DNA of 64,000 nucleotides, taken from the NCBI GenBank assembly GCA_964564015.1, contig CAZLZR010000013.1, positions 1-64,000 of the forward strand, read 5' to 3'. Each line of letters opens with the position of its first letter. Position 1 is the stretch's first letter. The position numbers were made by a program, and so were the translations under genes. Of the stretch, positions 33,463 through 42,290 are shown in pieces. Under the pieces are notes generated by a model, which made no database searches, was not told where the DNA came from, and worked only from the letters and a program-made list of their open reading frames with translations. The DNA comes from Acetivibrio sp964564015 (GTDB taxonomy: Bacteria; Bacillota; Clostridia; Acetivibrionales; Acetivibrionaceae).

Positions 33463-35208
33463 ATGAAAAATGTTTTAAAAGCATCAATAGAAATTTGCTT
33501 TGTTATAGTTTCGATTTTTGTTTTATCATCTGTTTCATTTGCAGTAACAGCAAATGACTACTATAATGAAGGAATTTCGCTGATGGAATCAGGAAATTAC
33601 AGTGAAGCTGTACAGAAATTTGACAAAGCTATTGAGATAAACCCTAATTATTCTAAATATTATTACAGCAAGGCGATATGTTTTTCTAATCTTGGGAAAT
33701 ATGATGATGCAATAAAGCTATATGACAATGCGCTACAGTTGAATCCCGGTTTGGACGATGCCATTATCAATAAAGCGGCATGCCTTATGGAAGCTAATAG
33801 ACTTGAGGAAGCACTTGAAACTGTAGACTATTTTATAGATGAAAATCCAGAAGTTACTGATGCATATCTTTTAAAGAGTAATATTTTGTTGAACATGAAA
33901 CGCTATACTGACGTAATTGATGTATCTGACAAATTGATTGTTACCATAAGAGGTCAAAAAAAATTATTATCTTTAGCATATTCAAACAAGGGAAAGGCTT
34001 TTTCCTTTCTAGGCAGGATTACTGAAGCTATTAGTGCAAGCAACAAGGCTTTAGAGCTTGATAGCACCAATATAGAAGCATATGTTGCCATGAGTTTTGC
34101 ATTCAATTATGAGAAAAAATATGAAGATGCGGTTGAAATGTGTGACAAAATAATTGCCACCCAGCTTAATTCTGTACAGGCATACATAAGCAAGGCGTAT
34201 TTTCTGTTGAATGACGAAAAATATGAAGAAGCAATAGAATGCTGTTACAAGGTATTGGAGTTGAGTATACCCAAGACCCCTAATAATTGCTCGGATATTT
34301 TTACATACCAATCCAGTGCTTTATACGGACTTGGAAACTACAAAGAGGCTCTTGAAGCGGCAGAAAAAGCAATAGAGTTTAATCCTCAGGCTGCTAAAGC
34401 ATATTCAAACAAAGGAAGTGCTCTTGGGCAACTTGGTAAGTATGAAGATTCTGTTGTTGCATGCGATAAAGCTGTTGAAATTGATGCCAAGCTTATTGAG
34501 GCATATGTTTCAAAAGCGTATTCGTTGAACGGGCTCAAAAGGTATGATGAAGCAATAGAGGAGTGCAAAAAGGCTATTGAAATAAGCTCTGGGGATGACA
34601 AACTTCGCACATTGGCATTTTCATACATGGGAATTGCTCTAGGAGGTAAGGAAGAGTATGAAGAGGCCTTGACGAGTTTTGATAAGGCACTGGAATTTAA
34701 GCCTGAAGCCTCATATACCTTAACATCTATATACACAAATAAGGCAAATGTGCTTATAGATATGCATAACTATGACGAGGCGCTCGAATGCAGCAAGAAA
34801 TCTATCGAAATTGATCCGGGAAATTATGAGGCATACATATATAAAAGCAGTGCCCTGCTAGGCCTTTTGAAGTACGATGAAGTTATAGCATGTTGTGATG
34901 AGGTGATAGAATCAAAAATCGAAGATTATAGAATTTATACAAATAAAGGGTTGGCTTTAAAAAATAAAGGAAAACTTGGTGAGGCATTAAAAGCTTTTGA
35001 TAAAAGTCTTGAATTAGAACCTGACAATGAAACAGCAAAAGAAAACAGGGCAGGTGTTTCTTCAAAAATTACCGGCAGTAAGATTGCAATATTCTGTGGA
35101 ATATTTGTTCTGGCTGTGGCAATTGCAGTCATTGTATATATGGTTTTTGGTAAAAAGAAGAGAAAAGATTTACGGCTTGAGGATATATACAGAGGTATAG
35201 ATTACTAA
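33463..35208 (+). CDS. Exported TPR protein with C-terminal membrane anchor
   Basis: 581 residues: a signal peptide or N-terminal helix (5-27), about fourteen tetratricopeptide repeats filling residues 32-535 (recurrent 'A.EYNKGIAL..LGKY.EAI..CDKAIEI.P'), then a membrane helix (about 548-568) and a short basic tail. The repeats would lie outside the cell as a protein-protein scaffold anchored at the membrane. The partner is unknown. GGGGC precedes the ATG. Its position between surface-protein and cellulase genes makes a cell-surface role plausible. Confidence 0.85.
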   Translation: MKNVLKASIEICFVIVSIFVLSSVSFAVTANDYYNEGISLMESGNYSEAVQKFDKAIEINPNYSKYYYSKAICFSNLGKYDDAIKLYDNALQLNPGLDDAIINKAACLMEANRLEEALETVDYFIDENPEVTDAYLLKSNILLNMKRYTDVIDVSDKLIVTIRGQKKLLSLAYSNKGKAFSFLGRITEAISASNKALELDSTNIEAYVAMSFAFNYEKKYEDAVEMCDKIIATQLNSVQAYISKAYFLLNDEKYEEAIECCYKVLELSIPKTPNNCSDIFTYQSSALYGLGNYKEALEAAEKAIEFNPQAAKAYSNKGSALGQLGKYEDSVVACDKAVEIDAKLIEAYVSKAYSLNGLKRYDEAIEECKKAIEISSGDDKLRTLAFSYMGIALGGKEEYEEALTSFDKALEFKPEASYTLTSIYTNKANVLIDMHNYDEALECSKKSIEIDPGNYEAYIYKSSALLGLLKYDEVIACCDEVIESKIEDYRIYTNKGLALKNKGKLGEALKAFDKSLELEPDNETAKENRAGVSSKITGSKIAIFCGIFVLAVAIAVIVYMVFGKKKRKDLRLEDIYRGIDY

Positions 35209-35329
35209 ACCTCCTGGTCTTATACAATATAAAGATTGTGTCTGATTGATTTGCTTTTGCAAGGCACGAATCAAATAAATGATTTTGCCTTTGTAATATA
35301 ATTAAATTTATTTATGAAAGGGGTATAAT

Positions 35330-36991
35330 ATGGGTATTTTAAAAAGGGGTTTCAAGAAAATTGTTACTTTGTCCTTGTGTACTGCACTGTTGTCGACTTC
35401 TATTATCACAACATCCGTTGTCAATGTCTCAGCAGCAGGGTATGACTATTCCGAAGCACTAAAAAACTCAATTCTTTTCTATGATGCAAATAAATGCGGT
35501 AAGGATGTTGCAACAGACAATGTATTTTCATGGAGGAGCGCATGCCACACGTCCGATGGCAGCGATGTGGGAGCGGATTTGACAGGTGGTTATCATGATG
35601 CCGGTGACCATGTGAAGTTTGGTTTGCCACAGGCATATACAGCTTCGGTACTTGGTTGGTCTTTATACGAGTATGATGAGGTTTTTGCAGCTACGGGCAA
35701 CAAGACAAAGATGCTTCAACAGTTGAAGTATTTCACCGACTATTTTATAAAGAGCCATACAGATGCCAATACATTTTACTATCAGATTGGTGACGGAGAA
35801 CTGGATCATCAGTATTGGGGATCTCCTGAACTTCAGACAGGGTCAAGACCTGCTAAGTGTGTGGCAAATTCAAGCAAGGCAGCCAGTGATATTCTGGGAG
35901 AAACAGCAGCGGCTCTTGCACTTATGTATCTAAATTACAAAGATGTAGACTTGACATATGCAAATAAATGTCTTAAGACGGCAAAGGAACTTTATTCAAT
36001 GGGCACATCCAACAAAGATCGTGGAGATGGACAGTATTTCTATGCTTCTACCAGCATTTACGATGATTTGTCATGGGGAGCAGTATGGCTTCATATTGCA
36101 ACAGGTGATAACTCTTATCTTGATGACGCTAAAACATTTTGTTTAAATAAGAATTCCAACGGAGATAATCCGCTTCAGCATAAGTGGACAATGTGTTGGG
36201 ACGATATGTACATTCCTGTGTTTGTAAAGCTTTCAGAACTCACTGGGGATGAAACATATAAGGGAGCAGTAGAATACAACCTGAATTACTGGATTAACAC
36301 TCTCGCAACAACCCCCGGAGGATTGAAATACCTTCATTACTGGGGTTGCTTGAGATATGCAGCAGCATCTTCCATGATTGCAGCTATCTATTATAAACAG
36401 AATCCTGATCCCAAATATATTAATATGCTGAAAACCCAGATAGATTACATCTTGGGTGATAATCCCGCAAATATGTCGTATGTGGTAGGAATGGGCAATA
36501 AATGGTCGCAACATCCTCATCACAGGGCAGCACAGGGTGGACAGGGATATGCCAATAATGCCAACACAACACCTGCTAAGTATGTTTTGCTTGGTGCTTT
36601 GATAGGTGGTCCGGATGTGTCTGATACTTTTATTGACAGCGTAGTGGAATATCAATACACTGAGGTTGCGCTTGACTACAACGCAGGTTTTGTAGGAGCC
36701 TTGGCAGCCGTTGTGAAGCATTATGGAGGTGTTTCAATACCTACACCAACGAAGACCTCATCTAATCCTACACCAACGCCATCAAAAGTTGTAGTTGGGG
36801 ATCTGAATTCCGATGGGAAATTTAACTCCATTGATTTTGGCTTATTAAAGGCATATTTGCTGAAGTTGTCTCTTATGCCTATTGACTTGACTGCAGCAGA
36901 TGTAGATGGAAACGGTTCAGTAAATTCTATTGATTTTGGATATATGAAGCAAAGGCTTCTTGGAATGATACCAAAGTTACCGATAGAATAA
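35330..36991 (+). CDS. Cellulosomal GH9 endoglucanase with dockerin
   Basis: 553 residues: a signal peptide (1-35), a GH9 (alpha/alpha)6 catalytic domain (about 38-465), a Thr/Pro linker (about 470-485) and a dockerin with two SIDFG repeats (about 488-553). The catalytic groups are seen in 'GGYHDAGDHVKFGLP' (base Asp, about 91-94), 'HPHHRAAQG' (about 388) and the acid Glu445 in 'YTEVALDYNAGF'. There is no CBM3 or Ig domain, as in C. thermocellum CelT. It hydrolyses beta-1,4-glucan. AAGGGG upstream supports the ATG at 35330. Confidence 0.95.
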   Translation: MGILKRGFKKIVTLSLCTALLSTSIITTSVVNVSAAGYDYSEALKNSILFYDANKCGKDVATDNVFSWRSACHTSDGSDVGADLTGGYHDAGDHVKFGLPQAYTASVLGWSLYEYDEVFAATGNKTKMLQQLKYFTDYFIKSHTDANTFYYQIGDGELDHQYWGSPELQTGSRPAKCVANSSKAASDILGETAAALALMYLNYKDVDLTYANKCLKTAKELYSMGTSNKDRGDGQYFYASTSIYDDLSWGAVWLHIATGDNSYLDDAKTFCLNKNSNGDNPLQHKWTMCWDDMYIPVFVKLSELTGDETYKGAVEYNLNYWINTLATTPGGLKYLHYWGCLRYAAASSMIAAIYYKQNPDPKYINMLKTQIDYILGDNPANMSYVVGMGNKWSQHPHHRAAQGGQGYANNANTTPAKYVLLGALIGGPDVSDTFIDSVVEYQYTEVALDYNAGFVGALAAVVKHYGGVSIPTPTKTSSNPTPTPSKVVVGDLNSDGKFNSIDFGLLKAYLLKLSLMPIDLTAADVDGNGSVNSIDFGYMKQRLLGMIPKLPIE

Positions 36992-37020
36992 TAAAGATAT
37001 AGAATAATAAAGATAAATTT

Positions 37021-37063
37021 AGCTGCCATGAAGGGTTTTGTGCCCTTTGTGGCAGCTTTTTTT
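37021..37063 (+). terminator. Terminator of the GH9 gene
   Basis: AGCTGCCA...AAGGG pairs with CCCTT...TGGCAGCT and ends in TTTTTTT, a strong intrinsic terminator about 30 bp after the stop codon. Confidence 0.9.
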
Positions 37064-37277
37064 GCTTTTGGGTTGAATTGCTAATAGAATTTCTACCGAA
37101 CAATACAAGCGCTTGTATATGGTTTTATTATTAGCGAAGTTGAGATGTTGCGGAGCGGACTTAAAGGTGGTTCCAATACAAAATTATGTAATCTTTTCTC
37201 AAACAATTGTTTTTATTGCTGTAAATTTGTATAATAAATATATATCGAAAAATAGAATATGTGGAAGGTCGTGGCAT

Positions 37278-38804
37278 ATGCTATCAAAGGTTAAGAGCTT
37301 TGGTCTTATGGGAATTGATGGGTATGTTGTCATTGTTGAGACAGATATATCCAACGGAATTCCGTCTTTTGACATGGTTGGACTTGGAGATACAGCGGTA
37401 AAAGAGTCCAAAGAACGTGTCCGTGCAGCTATAAAAAATGCAGGTCTTGAATTTCCTATTAAAAGAATTACAGTCAATCTTGCTCCGGCAGATAAGAAAA
37501 AGGAAGGATCAGCCTTTGATCTTCCGATTGCGCTTGGTATTTTAGTTGCTACCGAGCAAGTTAGCAGTCGAGATATTGAAAGCTATGCTTTTATGGGTGA
37601 ATTATCACTGGACGGTGAAATTAAACCGGTTAAAGGTGTTTTGCCCATGGTGATCAGTGCAAAACAAAGCGGCATGGGAAACATTGTTCTACCTCTTGAA
37701 AATGCTGATGAGGCAGCGGTGGTTAGTGGAATTAATGTTCTCCCTGCAAAAAACATAGTTGATGTAGTAAACCACTTAAACGGCGCTTGTACACTAGATA
37801 GGCATAACATTGATATTAATGCACTGTTTGAAACAAATATTGCTTATGATGTGGATTTTGCAGATGTAAAAGGACAGGAAAATGTTAAACGTGCACTTGA
37901 GGTTGCAGCTTCCGGCGGGCACAATTGTGTGATGATTGGAAGTCCGGGTTGCGGTAAGACAATGATTGCAAAAAGATTGCCTACTATTCTTCCTTCCATG
38001 ACCTTTGATGAAGCTCTCGAAGTGACTAAAATACATAGCATAGCCGGAAACCTGCCTGACAAAACCTCTTTAATCACTCAAAGGCCATTCAGGGCACCTC
38101 ATCATACAATTTCAAACGTCAGCCTTATAGGTGGGGGAAAGTACCCAAAACCTGGGGAAATAAGCCTGGCGCATTTTGGAGTGCTGTTTTTAGATGAGCT
38201 GCCTGAGTTTGATAAGAATGCGCTTGAGGTGTTAAGACAGCCTTTGGAAGACGGAGCAGTTACAATTTCAAGGATTAATGCAACTTTTACATACCCTGCA
38301 AGGACAACCCTGATATGTGCTGCAAATCCTTGCAAATGTGGGAACTATTTAGATGAATCAAAGGAGTGCACTTGTACTCCGAAGCAGATTCAGCAGTATT
38401 TGGGAAAATTGTCAGGCCCCCTGTTGGATAGGATAGATATCCAGATAGAAGTGGCTTCAGTAAAGTATAAAGATCTTGAAGGTCAGGAGCAGGGAGAAAA
38501 ATCAAGTGTTATAAGAGAGCGGGTAAACAAAGCCAGAAAGATACAGCAGAAACGATACGAGGGATTAAATATTTATTCTAATGCAGAGTTGACACCCATG
38601 CTAATTAAGAGGTACTGCAAACTTGATGAAACATGCAAAGAGATATTAAAGAGTGCATTTGACAAGCTGGGCATGAGTGCCAGGGCCCATTACAGAATTC
38701 TTAAGGTGGCAAGGACAATTGCTGATATGGATGAAAGTGAAGATATCAGACAGGAACATCTGCTTGAGGCAATACAGTATAGAAGCCTGGATAGGAAGAT
38801 GTAA
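37278..38804 (+). CDS. yifB: YifB/ComM-family Mg-chelatase-like AAA+ ATPase
   Basis: 508 residues from the ATG at 37278, which matches the family length (about 506-510) and start ('MLSKVKSFGLMGIDGYVVIVE'). The open frame upstream to 37113 is not family-like. The N-terminal Lon-protease-like domain is followed by an AAA+ module with Walker A 'GSPGCGKT' (about 220) and 'LFLDELPEF' (about 305), a cysteine cluster 'CAANPCKCGNY' (about 352) and a C-terminal helical bundle. Homologues (ComM) drive branch migration in natural transformation. It is normally adjacent to dprA, from which it is here separated by celA. Confidence 0.93.
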   Translation: MLSKVKSFGLMGIDGYVVIVETDISNGIPSFDMVGLGDTAVKESKERVRAAIKNAGLEFPIKRITVNLAPADKKKEGSAFDLPIALGILVATEQVSSRDIESYAFMGELSLDGEIKPVKGVLPMVISAKQSGMGNIVLPLENADEAAVVSGINVLPAKNIVDVVNHLNGACTLDRHNIDINALFETNIAYDVDFADVKGQENVKRALEVAASGGHNCVMIGSPGCGKTMIAKRLPTILPSMTFDEALEVTKIHSIAGNLPDKTSLITQRPFRAPHHTISNVSLIGGGKYPKPGEISLAHFGVLFLDELPEFDKNALEVLRQPLEDGAVTISRINATFTYPARTTLICAANPCKCGNYLDESKECTCTPKQIQQYLGKLSGPLLDRIDIQIEVASVKYKDLEGQEQGEKSSVIRERVNKARKIQQKRYEGLNIYSNAELTPMLIKRYCKLDETCKEILKSAFDKLGMSARAHYRILKVARTIADMDESEDIRQEHLLEAIQYRSLDRKM

Positions 38805-39038
38805 AGATTTTTAGAAGATTTTCACAAAATTAATTCCAAACATTTTAAAAAACCGGATGAATTTTTTATATTGTAACGAATATTAAGTATGACGATAAGT
38901 ACAAAAGATTTTGAGCGGTTAAGTCTTAATATTGCGTTTTTTATGAAACCAAATGATTATCAAAAAAGTATTCGTTTACCACATCGGAGTGGATATTTTT
39001 TTGAGTAAATAAAAATATTATAAGAGGAGGAAGTAGAA

Positions 39039-40490
39039 ATGTTTGGAACGAAATTAATGAAAAGGTGCGCAGTATTTCTTTTAACTGCATCACTGGCCAC
39101 AACAACTGCGTTTTTTCCGGTAGCAAAAGTCAGTGCTGCAACACCACCTTCTGTGGGGGCATACGAATCCAATACCTACCGCAATCTTTTTTCTGAAATC
39201 GGTAAATCTCAGGCAGAAATTGATGGGAAGTTGGAGAAGGCATTTAACCAGTTGTTTTATGGGAATGATAGCTCTGAGAGACTTTTTTATCCTGTAGGAA
39301 CCGATATGGCGTACATTAAGGATATAGGAAATGGCGATGTCCGCAGTGAAGGAATGTCTTACGGAATGATGATTTGTGTTCAGTTGGACAAGCAAAAAGA
39401 ATTCAACATGCTTTGGAAATGGGCAAAAGAATATATGTATCACAAGGATGGTAACTTTAAAGGTTTCTTTGCATGGCAGTGTGAAACTTCAGGGAGCAAA
39501 AAGGATAATACTCCGGCATCAGACGGTGAGGAATATTTTGCCATGTCCCTGTTTTTTGCATCACATCGCTGGGGAGACGGAGAGGGGATATTCAATTACA
39601 AAGCGGAGGCACAGTCTATTCTTGATGCAATGCTTCATCAGGCAGATGACGGTGTCGGTGAAAACATGTTTGATAAAAACAATAAAATGGTTGTATTTTG
39701 TCCGATAGGTGATGCAGCCAAATTTAGCGATCCTTCCTATCACTTGCCTGGCTTTTATGAATTGTGGGCTCTTTGGGCAGACAAAGACAATTCTTTCTGG
39801 AGTGAAGCAGCTTCTATAAGCAGAGAGTATTTCCAGAAAGCTACTAACTCAACAACAGGATTGGCACCGGATTACGCAAACTTTGACGGATCACCGAAAG
39901 AAGTATCTTGGTCAAGTGGTCATGGGGACTTCAGGTTTGATGCGTGGCGTGTAGCTGGAAACATAGGTTTTGACTATGCTTGGTGGGCAAAAGATTCCTG
40001 GCAGAAGACCTTTGCAGATAGGATTCAGAATTTTTTCTATAAAGCGGGTATTTCGTCGTACGGCAATCAATTTACCCTAAGCGGATCAAAATTGTCATCC
40101 GATCACTCACCAGGACTTGTTGCAATGAATGCAGTAGTATCTTTGGCAGCTACAACAGATAAGAGTGAAGAATTTGTTGAAGAATTGTGGAAGCTGAGTA
40201 TACCAAGCGGACAATGGAGATATTATGACGGAATGCTCTATATGATGGCATTACTTCACAGCAGCGGAAACTTTAAAATATGGAAACCAGGCGATACAGG
40301 ATTTTTGTTAGGAGATATTAATGGAGATAAAGCTGTAAACTCAATTGATTTTGGTTACTTGAAAAAACACCTTTTAGGTATGGAGAAGCTCACAGGTGAT
40401 GCCCTTAAGGCAGCTGATATAAATCAGGATGGATCGGTTAATTCATTAGATTTTGGTGCGCTTAAAAAGATTCTTTTAGGTATAAAATAG
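39039..40490 (+). CDS. celA: Cellulosomal GH8 endoglucanase CelA
   Basis: 483 residues, close to the 477 of C. thermocellum CelA: a signal peptide (1-34), a GH8 (alpha/alpha)6 catalytic domain (about 38-410) and a dockerin (about 418-483) whose two repeats read 'NSIDFGYLKKHLL' and 'NSLDFGALKKILL'. The catalytic acid is Glu104 in 'DVRSEGMSYGMM'. Asp301 in 'FRFDAWR' is the second key residue. It cuts internal beta-1,4-glucan bonds with inversion. AGAGGAGG precedes the ATG. It is inserted between yifB and dprA and followed by a relic of the yifB 3' end. Confidence 0.97.
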   Translation: MFGTKLMKRCAVFLLTASLATTTAFFPVAKVSAATPPSVGAYESNTYRNLFSEIGKSQAEIDGKLEKAFNQLFYGNDSSERLFYPVGTDMAYIKDIGNGDVRSEGMSYGMMICVQLDKQKEFNMLWKWAKEYMYHKDGNFKGFFAWQCETSGSKKDNTPASDGEEYFAMSLFFASHRWGDGEGIFNYKAEAQSILDAMLHQADDGVGENMFDKNNKMVVFCPIGDAAKFSDPSYHLPGFYELWALWADKDNSFWSEAASISREYFQKATNSTTGLAPDYANFDGSPKEVSWSSGHGDFRFDAWRVAGNIGFDYAWWAKDSWQKTFADRIQNFFYKAGISSYGNQFTLSGSKLSSDHSPGLVAMNAVVSLAATTDKSEEFVEELWKLSIPSGQWRYYDGMLYMMALLHSSGNFKIWKPGDTGFLLGDINGDKAVNSIDFGYLKKHLLGMEKLTGDALKAADINQDGSVNSLDFGALKKILLGIK

Positions 40491-40532
40491 AGTTGTAAGA
40501 TGAGATTTATTATTTGATCCATTTTTGATATT

Positions 40533-40570
40533 AAACCCCCATGGACTGGAAATATGTGCATGGGGGTTTT
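40533..40570 (+). terminator. Terminator of celA
   Basis: AAACCCCCATG pairs with CATGGGGGTTTT as an 11-bp perfect stem, 40 bp after the celA stop codon. Confidence 0.9.
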
Positions 40571-40631
40571 AATGCTGGTTCCGGTGCAAATTTTCAAAAA
40601 GAGATTTCATATGGTTACAGGGACACTTGGG

Positions 40632-40712
40632 GATACGGATGATAGCGAAGATATTAGAGAAGAACACGTACTTGAGGCAATATAGTATAAAAATCCAGAC
40701 AGGAAAATGTGA
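40632..40712 (+). pseudogene. Duplicate relic of the yifB 3' end
   Basis: These 27 codons read D-T-D-D-S-E-D-I-R-E-E-H-V-L-E-A-I-stop-Y-K-N-P-D-R-K-M-stop and align with the last 26 codons of yifB (38724-38804) at about 75-80% of bases, including the final codons. The internal TAG shows it is dead. It sits between celA and dprA, where the true yifB end would be expected if celA were absent. Confidence 0.85.
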
Positions 40713-40850
40713 GGATGTATGGAAAATTAATACTTACCATTGTTATAATATATATAATTTGTTATATTTATATTTGTGCTGTAAAGATTTATGGAATATT
40801 GGACGATATTTTATCGGTAAATATACTTTTATTGACAAGGAGTTTTTCTA

Positions 40851-41960
40851 ATGCACGATAATTTGGAATATTGGGTTTGGCTAGGTTCCATACCAGGAAT
40901 AGGTGCAATAAAATGTAAAAAACTGCTTGAATTTTTCGAAGATCCCTATAATATCTTTACTGCTAAAGAGATAGATTTTGCTTCTCTTTCATTTTTAAGC
41001 CGTGCAGATGTTTCTAATCTGGTAGATAAAGAAAACAGGGAGAAAGTAAAGAAGCATATTGAAAATATTAATGCAAATGATATTAAGATAATAACAATCA
41101 ATAATGAAAATTATCCGGAATATTTAAAGAACATTTATGATCCTCCAATAATATTGTATATGAAGGGTTGTTTGTCAAAAGATAAGAAGTATCTCGCAGT
41201 TGTAGGTTCAAGAAAAGCTACTTCCTACGGGTTGAAAATGGCGGAAGTTGTATCCCGTGAGCTTTCAAGGTGTGGAATAACTGTTGTCAGCGGAATGGCA
41301 AGAGGAATAGACACATTCGCTCACAAAGGGGCTCTGAGTGGAGGAGGAAAGACTATAGCTGTCTTAGGGTGCGGACTTGATATAGTGTATCCCTATGAGA
41401 ATAAAAAGCTTATGGAAAGCATAATTCAAAACGGAGCATGTCTATCGGAGTTTTTACCCGGTACTCAGCCTGTTGCAGGTAATTTTCCTGCAAGAAACAG
41501 AATTATCAGCGGAATATCCATGGGAGTAATAGTCATTGAGGCCGGAGAAAAGAGCGGTTCTCTCATTACTGCAAATTTTGCGCTTGAACAGGGGCGAGAG
41601 GTGTTTGCGCTTCCTGGCAACGTCAACAGTATTAAGAGCACAGGAACTAATAAACTCATAAAAGAAGGAGCAAAAATGGTCACTTCTCTCGAAGACATTT
41701 TGGAAGAGATTGGTGCGTATTTTAATGATAATAATAAGGATTTCTTTACAAATAAGCTTAAAGATGATAAATTGCTAAAGGGACTTGATAAAGATGAAAT
41801 TAAAATTGTGGAATGTTTGAAATTGGAGCCTGAGCATATTGATATTTTAGCAAACAAAACCGGTCTGGATATAAAAATTGTAAATTCGGTGATTGTAATG
41901 CTGGAGCTAAAAGGGCTTGTCGAGCAGCTGCCGGGTAAGATATACCGATTAAAGCTGTAA
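40851..41960 (+). CDS. dprA: DNA processing protein DprA
   Basis: 369 residues. DprA protects incoming single-stranded DNA and loads RecA in natural transformation. An N-terminal helix-hairpin-helix/SAM-like part (about 10-75) is followed by the Rossmann-type core with 'VGSRKATSYG' (about 117), 'SGMARGIDTFAHKGAL' (about 145), 'VLGCGLDIVYP', 'SEFLPG' and 'RNRIISGIS' (about 215). A winged-helix tail (about 310-369) follows. AAGGAG precedes the ATG. Together with yifB it suggests uptake competence genes are kept in this organism. Confidence 0.96.
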   Translation: MHDNLEYWVWLGSIPGIGAIKCKKLLEFFEDPYNIFTAKEIDFASLSFLSRADVSNLVDKENREKVKKHIENINANDIKIITINNENYPEYLKNIYDPPIILYMKGCLSKDKKYLAVVGSRKATSYGLKMAEVVSRELSRCGITVVSGMARGIDTFAHKGALSGGGKTIAVLGCGLDIVYPYENKKLMESIIQNGACLSEFLPGTQPVAGNFPARNRIISGISMGVIVIEAGEKSGSLITANFALEQGREVFALPGNVNSIKSTGTNKLIKEGAKMVTSLEDILEEIGAYFNDNNKDFFTNKLKDDKLLKGLDKDEIKIVECLKLEPEHIDILANKTGLDIKIVNSVIVMLELKGLVEQLPGKIYRLKL

Positions 41961-42290
41961 GTTGAAACCTATATTTCCAACTCTCTCAATATGTAAATTT
42001 GAGAGACAAATGTTATAAACATGCATATGAATATATAAGCAAGGTTAATGAAAAAGTAGCTTTGTTAAATGAAACGATATTTTTGAAGCCAATTTGGCAT
42101 AAAATAAGCTCTAAATTAAAACAATAGATTAAGTTAAATGCTGTCTATTATGATTAATTGAAAAATTTTATGTATCGAAGGCACTAAAATCAATTGGAAT
42201 AAAATATGCTCTCAGATTTTTTTATTGTAATATGCCAATACATAATATTATAATATAGAATTAGTAGACAAACATGACTGGAGGAAAAAG
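41961..42290. other. AT-rich intergenic region before topA
   Basis: 330 bp with no ORF, tRNA or repeat that I can support. It presumably carries the topA promoter; several TATAAT-like boxes near 42240 cannot be ranked. Confidence 0.5.

Noticed and set aside
37113..37277. N-terminal extension of YifB
   Set aside because: The family begins at the MLSKVKSFG segment and a ribosome site lies just before 37278.
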